Below, in pieces: positions 11,625 through 20,237 of a stretch of DNA of 64,000 nt. A program made the translations under genes and the position numbers. The notes under the pieces are model-generated. The model worked only from the letters and a program-made list of their open reading frames with translations. It searched no databases and was not told where the DNA came from. The first letter of the stretch is position 1. Every line of letters starts with the position of its first letter. Location: positions 310,001-374,000 of the forward strand of contig MU008165.1 in the NCBI GenBank assembly GCA_010909165.1. Direction: 5' to 3'. Source of the stretch: Anthoceros angustus (Eukaryota; Streptophyta; Anthocerotopsida; Anthocerotales; Anthocerotaceae).

Positions 11625-11757
11625 CACTAGGATTTTGATATGGAGTAACCCTCATAGGACACTAACGCTTGGTGGCCTCGCGCTATGGAGACGAGGGCTG
11701 GAGTAAGTTCTACCCTGGGATTTTGATATGGAGTCACCCTACAGGACACTAACACCT
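11625..11757. repeat. About 85-bp repeat, related to 18650-18830
   Basis: The unit reads GATTTTGATATGGAGTAACC, AGGACACTAACGCTTGGTGG, GAGACGAGGGCTGGAGTAAG. Just over one unit stands here and more at 18650-18830 beyond the PTxVG gene. Confidence 0.6.
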
Positions 11758-12250
11758 GGTGTTCGTGACAAGCCATCAACATAGGAAATGGGCTAGTGTT
11801 CACGACAAGCCATCAACGTAGGAAACGGGCTAGTGTTCGGGACAAGCCATCAATTTAGGAAACAGGCTAGTGTTCGCGAAAAGCCATCAACGTAGGAAAC
11901 GGGCTAGTGTTTGCGACAAGCCATCAACGTAGGAAACGGGCTAGTGTTCGGGACAAGCCATCAACGTAGGAAACGGGCTAGTGTTCGGGACAAGCTATCA
12001 ACGTAGGAAACGGGCTAGTGTTCGGGACAAGCCATCAACGTAGGAAACGGGCTAGTGTTCAGGACAAGCTATCAATGTAGGAAACGAGCTACTGTTCGCG
12101 GCAAGCCATCAACGTAGGAAACGGGCTAGTGTTCACGACTAGCCATCAACGTAAGAAACGGGCTACTGTTCGCGACAAGCCATCAACGTAGGAAACGGGC
12201 TAGTGTTCACGATAAGCCATCAATGTAAGAGACGGACCAGTGTTCACATG
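11758..12250. repeat. 37-bp minisatellite, about 13 copies
   Basis: The unit is GTGTTCGCGACAAGCCATCA followed by ACGTAGGAAACGGGCTA. Units differ by a few substitutions and no unique spacers separate them, so it is a tandem repeat and not a CRISPR array. One more unit stands at 18416-18460. Confidence 0.85.
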
Positions 12251-12530
12251 CTCGGAACATCAACCCGCTATATAATTGTGATAAGTGAAAAAGTACCGTA
12301 TAATGAGTAAACAGTCCTTTGCAACAATTGGAGATAGAAGTGTGTGGTAGGGAAAACCCTGGGGCGTCCGAGATCCTCCCACTCTAGCGGCCACACTTAT
12401 CCCACTGTCGTTCGTACGTTGGGTTTCGTCCCATGAGACTTGTGGGAGGGTCGAATCCTGAGAAATCACTCGCTACTTGCAGCTACACACTACCTCAGCC
12501 TTCTAAATAAGCAAGGCGCCCTCTACTTTC
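12251..12530. other. Left copy of a flank shared with 18455-18530
   Basis: 12250-12335 shares ATGCTCGGAACATCAACCCG, CTATATAATGAGTAAACAGT-like text and GCAACAATTGGAGATAGAAG with 18455-18525. The 6 kb between them, including the PTxVG gene, is thus bracketed by direct repeats. No gene was seen here. Confidence 0.5.
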
Positions 12531-12910
12531 CCTCTCACAGCAGCTACACCGCCTGCACTGCTCCGAATCTTAACAGTCCTCGACCTATAACGACAACACA
12601 CATTTGCAGGCATGCCTTGGCATCCAGGATTCCTCCACGGGTGCCCAGGGACCCCCTGACCCACACCGCGGTGTCGTCCTTGACACCCAAGCCAGCTCCT
12701 CAGCAGTGGAGCTCCTTCTTCCTCTTTACAGCAGCTGCATCGCCCGCACTACTTCGACAACTCACAAATCCTTCACCTACAACGACATCACACAATTGCA
12801 GGTCATGCCTTAGCAGCAAGGATTCCACCACGTGCGCCCAGGGACCCCCTGACCCGCACCGTAATTTCGTCCTCACTCCTAAGACAAATCTTCTCCACAC
12901 AGGGAGCGCC
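12531..12910. repeat. Tandem duplication of about 190 bp
   Basis: The segments near 12531-12720 and 12721-12910 both carry ACAGCAGCTACACCGCCTGC-like text, a CACATTTGCAGG/CACAATTGCAGG segment, GCCCAGGGACCCCCTGACCC, then a GTCCTTGACACC/GTCCTCACTCC segment. They are diverged. The apparent open frames are not supported. Confidence 0.6.
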
Positions 12911-13735
12911 TTCTTACTGCAGATTTGGGGTTCGTCCCATAGGCTTTGCTTGCGGCCTTCCGTTTTTCTTACACTCTAATCTCTTCCCAACCTTCTCAAC
13001 CAACAATACCTTCTCTTTCTCTACTCATCTATCCTTCCTTCTTCCACAATCTCCTACTCTAACGCCATGACTTGGCTCATTAATCCCAACTCGCCCTTAC
13101 GGCACAACTGCCTGGGGTCCGTTCGAGGTTAACGAGTTCTTCCTTGGGCCGGTTGCTACGTGGTTTGCACCAATCAGCGAGAACCTCCAGGGAGTCTTTC
13201 CCTGTAGTCTACCCTCAAGCCGAAAGTTCCTTGAGCATCGCCACACACTCAAAGCAAAACAATTCACACAGCAACCATTCACAAGGGAAGCAACTGGTAA
13301 GGGTGCCTGCAGAATGCAAGCCCACTGCCCAAGACTGACTGTCACAGACTCTCTACAGACTGCGTTGGCCTACGGTGACGAAATTCACACAAAGCGAAGG
13401 ACTCGGGAGGATGGGAGCGCAAGTCACGATAATTTTACTTCACAAGCTCCCTCCTTTTATAGGGAGGATCCCACGTACTACCTCCCTCTGGCACGCCCTA
13501 CTGGCGCCGCCTCACACCTTATTTTAGTGTATCCTACCGTCAGTCTTTAAGTCCTGACCTCTGGGTCCACCAGTTCATCCTAAGTAAAAGTCTATATCAG
13601 TAATTTTACCTACGTCAGAACTAAGCACTTTTGCAAAAAGCGTCTTCTTATCTAGTCTACACACCACTACTTGACTGCTGGTCATTTATGATTGTCTTCT
13701 CCCAAGGAGAATTCCCTGCGAGCAGTATCATGTCT
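12911..13735. other. Non-coding region 3' of the PTxVG gene, TATA-like motif
   Basis: No gene was seen. On the minus strand TATAAAA stands at 13455-13461 inside CCTCCCTATAAAAGGAGGGA, which resembles a promoter or LTR U3/R boundary. No matching LTR was found on the other side of the gene, so this stays weak. Confidence 0.3.
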
Positions 13736-13738
13736 ATG

Positions 13739-14122
13739 TCACGTAGCTAAATCTAGGGGCTTTCCATGGATTTCCCCTTCCTTCCTATTGGACAGGCGAC
13801 TGCGCGCTGTCCGCTTGGCTCCTCCGCGCTTCTTTTTGCCTCGGGTTCTCCCCCTCTTTTGGCTCCTTCTCCCTTTCGCGGAGTCTGCGCCATCAACCCC
13901 TTCGTCGCTCGTTACGGGCGGCGTCTCTTCGTTTCCTTGCTCTTGCCTGTTGGCGACGCACGTACGGCCTCTTTCTCCTTTCAGGTAAAAGGCACCCTCC
14001 TTGCCCTCTTCTTCTTCACGTATGACAGGGCCTTCGGACCCTGTCTCCTGTCTTGGACCTATGGTGGTAGGTTCCCGACCTACCGAGGTAGGTTGACCAC
14101 CTACCGTGGTAGGGTGGTCACC
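13739..14122 (-). CDS. Downstream coding segment with PTxVG repeats and basic tail
   Basis: A 127-codon open stretch without its own ATG. It begins GDHPTTVGGQPTSVGREPTT, continues as Glu/Gly-rich text, and ends with a strongly basic tail (KRGRTRGKKKRGGAKRTARS), then stop at 13739-13741. The first 20 residues continue the QPTxVG repeats of the large upstream frame in the same strand and reading sense. It therefore looks like the true C-terminal part of that protein, reached by splicing or lost through frameshifts. The basic tail could be a nuclear-localisation or nucleic-acid-binding segment (inference). Confidence 0.5.
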   Translation of the reverse strand, partial: GDHPTTVGGQPTSVGREPTTIGPRQETGSEGPVIREEEEGKEGAFYLKGERGRTCVANRQEQGNEETPPVTSDEGVDGADSAKGRRSQKRGRTRGKKKRGGAKRTARSRLSNRKEGEIHGKPLDLAT

Positions 14123-14126
14123 TTAC

Positions 14127-14267
14127 CTGCAATTTTCTGAGAAAAAGGTCTTCTTGGGTTACAATCTTCTCCGCTCCAGCCTTTGGCCTGATTAGTCCAT
14201 ACCTACCAGGAGCATCTTCGAAGATTGTCTTTTCCTTCGACTGACCTTTCAATTCCTCCGGACCTTC
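14127..14267 (-). CDS. Possible small exon between the large frame and the tail segment
   Basis: A 47-codon open stretch containing KEKTIFEDAPGRYGLIRPKA and ending LFLRKLQ. It ends exactly at CAG followed by GTAAGG, a strong donor consensus, and begins after a TAAG that could be an acceptor. The large frame upstream ends beside a donor-like AC/GTGAGG at 14311. These signs favour a spliced 3' part, but the junction phases do not all close, so a broken gene is equally possible. Confidence 0.35.
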
Positions 14268-14308
14268 TTAGAGTCCGACTCCTCTCCTGGCTCCGGATCA
14301 TCCCTCCC

Positions 14309-17183
14309 TCACGTGCTAAGGGATTCCTTCACTCCTGCCTCCGCTAGGACGGTCAATGATCCGCCCTTGACGTCCTCCGTCGGCGCTGCCGGTTCCTCCA
14401 TGTGGGCGCCATGTGTAGGGGGCACAGCGCTTACTCCCCCTTTCCCTTTTTCCCTAACCGGGTCTCTTGGACCGGTTGCTTCCCCCGGACCTACGGTCGT
14501 AGGTCCATGTCCTACCGCGGTAGGTTGGCTACCTACCGCGGCGGGATGATCACCTACCGGGGTAGGTTGACCTCCTGCAAGCGTAGGTTGTTCCCCTACC
14601 TTGCTCTCGGCGCCCTCTCCTTCTGCTGGCGCTGGGTTTTCATCTCCTCTTTCCTCCGATCCTTCGGAGTCCATTTCACTTGTCACCTCATCGAAGTCCG
14701 AGGTTCCTGGCTGCACCTGTGACAAAGCCTCCCTGTCATCATCATGAGGCCCAAGCATTCTCCTTTCTGCCAAACGGAGTATCTCATTGTTGGTTTTTAG
14801 AATCCGATTGTGGAGATGTGCTCCTAGACCTTGATATTGCATCTCCAGATCATCCAGTTCGGCTGGCCATTCTCCGTCTTCGTGCCTACCCTTGTAGGCG
14901 TCCCTTGCCATGGTCAGCTCTCCTACTCTCACGTTAAGGACGACATTCTCTTCCTTGGCCCTTGTCAACTCGGTGGTTAATTTAGTTTGAAGGGCATAAT
15001 CTGCCCTGAACCGTCTTTTTCTTACCACCAGCATTCTGTGCACCACCTTCTTGTGATGCTCCTCTTCGCGAGCCCTCTGTTGCTCCAGATCAGCCAATTG
15101 CTGGGCCGATCGTTCCCGTTCCTCTTGCCATGCATTCTTCTCTCTTTCCAGCTTCTGTATTTGGAGGTCTTGCTGAATTAACTCCGTGCTTCTTACCTCC
15201 AAGCTCATCCGGACCCTGCGCAATTCTTCCTCCAAGTCCCGAATCTTGACGGCTTGGGTGGCTAAGACTTGTTCTTGCGCTTCCACCTGTTGAGTTGCCT
15301 TCTCCTCCCTTTCTAGAGCTTCAGATTTTACCTTTCGTTCCTGCTCTAATTGAGCATAGTGGCTCTCAGCCTTCTCCTTCCAAGTGTTGCGCTGGGCGGT
15401 GGCCCTGTGGGCCCTTTCCTCCGTTAGGGACAACTTCCCTTCCATGGCCCTCTCTCGCTGTCGGTGTTCTACAAGCTCCTTGTAGCGCTCTTCCAGCTCT
15501 TGAACCAACTTTGCCGCCTTCTCATCGGACTCCATGGCTTCAAGCTGCCATCGCCTATCCGCTTGGCTGTCCTTTTGTTTTCGGGCTCTAGCAGCCCGCA
15601 TTTCCTCCTGATTCGCTAGGAGGGAGTTGGCCACTTCCCTGGCCTTTCTTACATCCACCCTGCTAAGGACTTCGCAGATATTTATCATTTCTTCGAGAGG
15701 TCCCAATTCCGACCTCTCCAATCCGTCGCCGAGGGTTTCCAGTGCCCTCGCACGCGATGGTTCAGCCTCCTGGCTGATGTGCTCCGTGGTAGGTCCTTGC
15801 GCGGATGCCCCCTCGCCCCTACCTACGGGTGACTGCTGCCTTGTTGCAGCTTTCGGCGTTCCGCGCCGAAGCTCCTTCTCTTCCCTGGCCGCTGGAGGTG
15901 GCCTACCTCCCCCGGTAGGTTGCCTTTTTACCGGCGTAGGCAGCGTAGGCGCCTCCACGGGCCTTCGGCCTACCGGCGTAGGTGATCTACCTACCTCCGT
16001 AGGTTGTCCACCTACTGCCGTAGGTTGCCTACCTACCGTAGTAGGTAGCATGGGTGCCTCTCCTGCTGGCACAAAGGAAATGGTGGGCGCACCCCACACC
16101 CTTGGTAATGGTCCTACCCTGGTAGGCTGCTCACCTACCACGGTAGGTGCATCCAAATACACCACCATTTGGCCTTCATCGGCCTGAATCTCCGGCGTTG
16201 CCGAAGGCAATGTCTCTTCTTCTGGCACGGCTGTCACTTCTTTTTCGGCCCTTGGTCTTGCCGCACTGCTGGAGGATGCTGGTCCTCCCATGGTCCTCCT
16301 CAAAGCAAACGGTACTGGCCTCTCTAGGCTTGGTTGGAGATGGATAATTTCGAAAGGATGCCAAGAGTCTTCTAGCTCCTTGCTCGTCAACAGCCCCTCT
16401 GTCTCCCATAAATGCACAAGGTAAGTGCTAAGGTAACAAGGCCTTGCACTTCCTTCATCTGCTGCGTTAGGCTTAAGGAGCTTCTCCCTATGATGAATGT
16501 AAGCCTCATACATAATAGTTCCCCAATCCGGTTTTGCTCCTCCCACAATCTTCCATAGGAAATGAAGGAAATTGGTGCTGAAATAGGACGTGCGTTGATA
16601 GTTCACCAATCCCAAGACGATCTTGGCAAAGAGCCTCCACTTGAGCTCTTTGATACTCTCCGTTTTCCAGCCATTCTTCGTCTTGGCCTTCATTCCACCT
16701 TCCATGAGGTCTAATACTTCTTGGGGGATATCCACTGTGAGGGACCTTTTTCCCCCATTAGTCCGCTCAATAAGGGCTACACCTGAGTTCTCCTCATCCG
16801 ACCTCCCATAAACTTGGCGAATGCTTGATCGCCCAACATGAGGATCGGGCCCTAGCATTTCTTTCCGGCAGGGCGGCAAGAGCAGTCTCCGATTGATGGA
16901 GGTTGATGTAACACTCCTCAATCAGCTCCAAATTTGTGTAGGCCCACTGGCGGCCATACACCCATCCTAATTGGATGTTCGGCTCCTCTGCCCATGGCCT
17001 GAAATCCACCAAGTCTCGGGGGTTGAGTTGCCCCGCGAAACAGGTGAACTGCGGCATTACCAAGCCGCGGCCTTTTTGAGATGGCCCTTCGGCGACTGGC
17101 CTTTTGCCTCTCCTTGCACCTCCGCCTGAGGCTGAACCCCTCGCAGCTGTTTCCCTTTCTCTGGTTCTGGAACCCCGTGCCAT
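14309..17183 (-). CDS. Coiled-coil protein with PTxVG repeats, one frameshift
   Basis: Unrecognised protein of about 958 residues. It starts at the ATG at 17183 (MARGSRTRERETAARG) and changes frame once near 16860, where GGAAAGAAATG seems to hold one extra A. N-terminal part: a basic, Gly-rich leader, then FTCFAGQLNPRDLVDFRPWA through LVHLWETEGLL. That part has the shape of the plant 'putative transposon protein' domain often seen in plant gag-like open frames (tentative). Next come PTxVG repeats, a long Glu/Arg/Lys coiled coil (about 16070-14860 region, after a first repeat block), then an acidic stretch and a second PTxVG block before the stop. No protease, RT or integrase is nearby. It may be the structural protein of a mobile element or a domesticated one. 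The single homopolymer frameshift may be a sequencing error. Confidence 0.55.
14460..14620 (-). repeat. PTxVG-coding palindromic repeats, C-terminal block
   Basis: About five copies of the 14-bp palindrome-like CCTACCNNGGTAGG spaced about 24 bp apart. They are in frame as QPTxVG. Confidence 0.75.
15895..16150 (-). repeat. PTxVG-coding palindromic repeats, central block
   Basis: About nine copies of CCTACCNNGGTAGG or close variants with 8-12 bp spacers. They are translated as QPTxVG, SPTPVG, LPTTVG and similar. The palindrome is kept even where the middle codon changes. Confidence 0.8.
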
Positions 17184-17446
17184 ACTGGAAACCGTTGACG
17201 TTAGGATGGAAAACAAGCAAGTTGTGGACGTTTTTCCTGCCACGCCTGCGCTTTGGTTTTCTTCTCCGCTCTTGGCTTCTCGACTTCGGCGCTCCAACCG
17301 CGGAGACTGGTGGCGCCTCCAAGCTTGCCTTCTTCTTTCTTTCTTTGCCGTTCTTCTTTTCCCCGCTCGAGGCCCGCTCCTGCTCTCTTCTTTGACACCG
17401 CTGCTCGCTTGGTTCCTCAACTTCCAGCCCCACCCGCTCGCTTATC

Positions 17447-17683
17447 TCATATCGATACATCGAAGACTTCTAAGTTTGCGGCGGTGGCGTTGTTTTGCTC
17501 CTTCACTCGGTCACTTGGCCTTGGAGCGTAATACTCTGCATGCGTCAGATCATAGGGGAAGGAGAGAGAGTATGTACAGCCTCGTGCCTGGAGATTCCGC
17601 CACTCTCGGATGCGTGCCACCTGGCTAGTTTTTATCCATAGATCTCCTGCATTACTTCCTAAAAGAATTACTTCTACTTTCAA
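17447..17683 (-). other. Unassigned protein-like open frame
   Basis: 78 codons including RIREWRNLQARG, SLSFPYDLTHAEYYAPRPSD and ending NLEVFDVSI. The composition is protein-like, but I do not know the family. It ends just upstream of the PTxVG gene in another frame, so it may be a 5' exon or a remnant. Confidence 0.3.
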
Positions 17684-17829
17684 AACACTAAATCCTGTCT
17701 TGGCCGGGAACGCGGGGTTCTGTCAATCTTGCTTGGCTGATTCGGGCCGAACATATATAGTCCGTTTGTCCTTGGCCGTTGGTGTCTGGAAAAATATTAT
17801 CGACGTTCTTCCTTGGACGTCGGTCTTTT

Positions 17830-18210
17830 GTCATCCTAATTTGGCCAGATAATTTCCTTGTCCTTGATCCACGGTAATCTGCCAGTTTCGCTTTGTCCTC
17901 GGCCGTCGACGTTTTCGCGCGTTTCCCTGTCCTGATCCGGCTATAAATGTTCTCGCCATTAATTGAGTCGTTTGCCCGACGCCGTCTCCCAGCCTGGCGG
18001 TCCTACGTCCGGACCCGTCCTTGGTACTTCTGACTCTGTCCGTCCTGATTCCCAACTTCTTCACGACCCGCGTTGTACTTGGGCCTTGGTTTCAGCATCC
18101 TGCTCGCGTGCAGTTTACCATCGTAGGTTGCTTCTCTACGGTGGCAGGTTGCTCACCTACCGGGGTAGGTTGGCAGCTTACCGCGGTAGGTTGACAACCT
18201 ACAGGGTCGT
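17830..18210 (-). pseudogene. Remnant PTxVG-coding segment upstream of the gene
   Basis: On the minus strand 18205-18100 reads GCQPTAVSCQPTPVGEQPAT, then EKQPTMV, before a stop. A basic Arg/Gly/Thr-rich open stretch follows to 17831. The order (PTxVG repeats, then a basic tail) is like the 3' end of the neighbouring gene at 14122-13739. This suggests the tail of a second, mostly lost copy arranged in tandem (inference). Confidence 0.4.
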
Positions 18211-18415
18211 TGTCAGCCTACTCTTCTACTCCAAAACCTGGTGCGTCCTAGTTTCTTTTGCCTATTCTGCTTACCTAAACTTTTTGCCTTCCTTAGAGCC
18301 TCAGCGTCAGGAACATCAAAAAGGTTCAGATTTTGTCCAACGCTGTTAGTTTGAGCCAAAGTTGTTCGCCTTTTCCTCGAAAAAAAACGGTGACCCAAAC
18401 TTTTACGTTCCACAA

Positions 18416-18840
18416 AGTGTTTGCGACAAGCCATCATTGTAGGAGACGGTGTTCCCATGCTCGAAACATCAACCCGCTATATAATGAGTAAATAGTCCTC
18501 CGCAACAATTGGAGATAGAAGTTTCCGTCTACGGATGTTGCCGATGGTCCAACCTATTATTAGGTACGATAGACCAACCTGTTATTAGGATGGTCCGATA
18601 TTGGGGCGACGGACAGAGGGGGCTTCAAACTCCGGCTGGAGTAAGTTCTACACTAGAGTAAGTCCTACACTAGGGATTTTGATATGGAGCCACCCTCGCA
18701 GGACACTAACACTTGGTGGCCCCGCGCTGTGGAGACGAGGGCTGGAGTAAGTCGTACTCTGGGATTTTGATATGGAGTAACCTTGTAGAACACTAACACC
18801 GGGTGGCCCCACGCTGGAGAAGATTGAGGGCTGGAGTAGC
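18416..18840. repeat. Satellite flank, counterpart of 11625-12335
   Basis: It contains one 37-bp unit, the ATGCTCGAAACATCAACCCG segment and about two copies of the unit GATTTTGATATGGAGCCACC, AGGACACTAACACTTGGTGG, GAGGGCTGGAGTAAGT. Together with 11.6-12.3 kb it brackets the PTxVG gene. Confidence 0.6.
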
Positions 18841-18979
18841 CCGGCTAGCCGTAAAAATCAGGTGGCCAGGTGCGGGGCCCGCTGACTCCCTCGTGCAGAG
18901 CGGTCATGATCATGTAGTCCATACCCTCTCAATCTGCCATATGAATATGTATATACAGCCACTGCAACTCAGATCACGT

Positions 18980-19090
18980 CGGACCCAACAAAGGCAACCA
19001 GTTCGCCCAGGACCCAACAAGGGCAACCCGGGTGACGCCAAACCCAACAAGGGACCCAAGGGACCCAACAAGGGCAACTCGGGTGACGTT
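18980..19090. repeat. GGACCCAACAAGGGCAAC minisatellite
   Basis: About five imperfect units of GGACCCAACAAGGGCAACC, some extended by CGGGTGACG. The open frame across it is an artefact of the repeat. Confidence 0.7.
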
Positions 19091-19214
19091 TAGACACAGG
19101 GTGTAAAAGTGTAAAACATGTGTTTAACAGTCCGACACACAAAATGACGGATTGAGAACGGGACCTCCTTGGTGTAGAGGGTTGATGCGACCACGAACCA
19201 AATAGGTTTCTTTA

Positions 19215-19304
19215 TTTTTGTCTTTTGGTTTGTATATTATTACACTTGTCTTGTCGAATTGTAAGTAAGACAAGTGTAATAATATACAAACCAAAAGACA
19301 AAAA
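19215..19304. repeat. Perfect 38-bp inverted repeat with 14-nt loop
   Basis: The left arm 19215-19252 is the exact reverse complement of 19267-19304. The loop is GTCGAATTGTAAGT. The arms are A/T-rich. It could be a tiny foldback/MITE element or a small-RNA hairpin. No clear target-site duplication was seen. Confidence 0.85.
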
Positions 19305-19464
19305 TGCCGCTCAAACGAGCCCGTGTCCAATGGAGCCGGTGGCCGGTGAATTGTTGGACTGTATACACGTCTCTACGTCATGGATGTTAATGGCAATGTG
19401 AGAGACATGGACCATAAAGTACACCAATGTCAGAGGCCCCGCACCTGGCCACCTGATTATTACG

Positions 19465-19580
19465 GCTAAACGGAGTAGCCCTGTAGGACACTAACAACCC
19501 GCAGTTGGAGTAGTCCTGTAGGACACTAACAACCCGTGGTTGGAGTAGCCCTGTAGGACACTAACAACCCGCGGCCCCAC
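19465..19580. repeat. 35-bp minisatellite, three copies
   Basis: The unit is GGAGTAGCCCTGTAGGACAC followed by TAACAACCCGCAGTT. It shares the core TGTAGGACACTAACA with the 85-bp satellite at 18.65-18.83 kb. Confidence 0.75.
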
Positions 19581-19687
19581 AGTACAAGAACGGCCCCGCA
19601 GTACAAGAATGAGGGCATAATGTTTATGATGCATTGCTTTGGTATGTACTCTAATACGATGAGCATCCTTTTTCCAGAAATCTGAAA

Positions 19688-19885
19688 ACACTAGTGAAGT
19701 ATCGCAGAAATGAAGTGAATTAAGGGCACCAAAATTGAATAATTATTGGCCAGAACTATTTCTGGCAACAGTTTCCCCTTCCGATCGGAAGGACAACCAT
19801 CAAATTCTTGTGGGAGAGAATATCCAAAATACGACACCTGTAGTGTATCATGCTTCAGAAGAGACCTTCCGAGCGAGAAGTTGTT
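19688..19885. repeat. Dispersed repeat paralogous to 4146-4353
   Basis: It lies in the 3' flank of the auxilin-like gene. The ordered similarity is described for the other copy. 19886-20237 holds no other feature I can support. Confidence 0.55.
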
Positions 19886-20237
19886 GAGAGTGAGAGGTAA
19901 AATTTGGCACTTGTAGTCTATCATGCAACTACGTTTCAGACGACGGCGTATGAACCTCTTACAACCACAAATCTACTTCATACGCAAGCAACTTACATCC
20001 CAATTGGGACTTCTACACAGGCGCCAGGGCCCTCTGAAACTCACATCCAAATGGGAGGGTGTCAAAATATGGCGTCGCTCCATACCTCCTGAGTACGAGG
20101 GGGCCACATGCAGCGGCTTCCATCATATATGGCAAACGGGACAATCTAAGAGAGAGATGATCATGGACAAGATGAAGGTAGATGTCACATGCTCTAAAGA
20201 AAGCTTGGGCACCGAGAAGAAATAATTGTTGCAACCT

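Noticed and set aside
11758-12250. CRISPR-like array of 37-bp repeats
   Set aside because: The repeats abut without unique spacers, and the setting is a plant nuclear genome; it is a minisatellite.
13455-18210. Complete LTR retrotransposon around the PTxVG gene
   Set aside because: No paired LTRs, primer-binding site, protease, RT or integrase could be found; only a TATA-like motif and flanking satellites.
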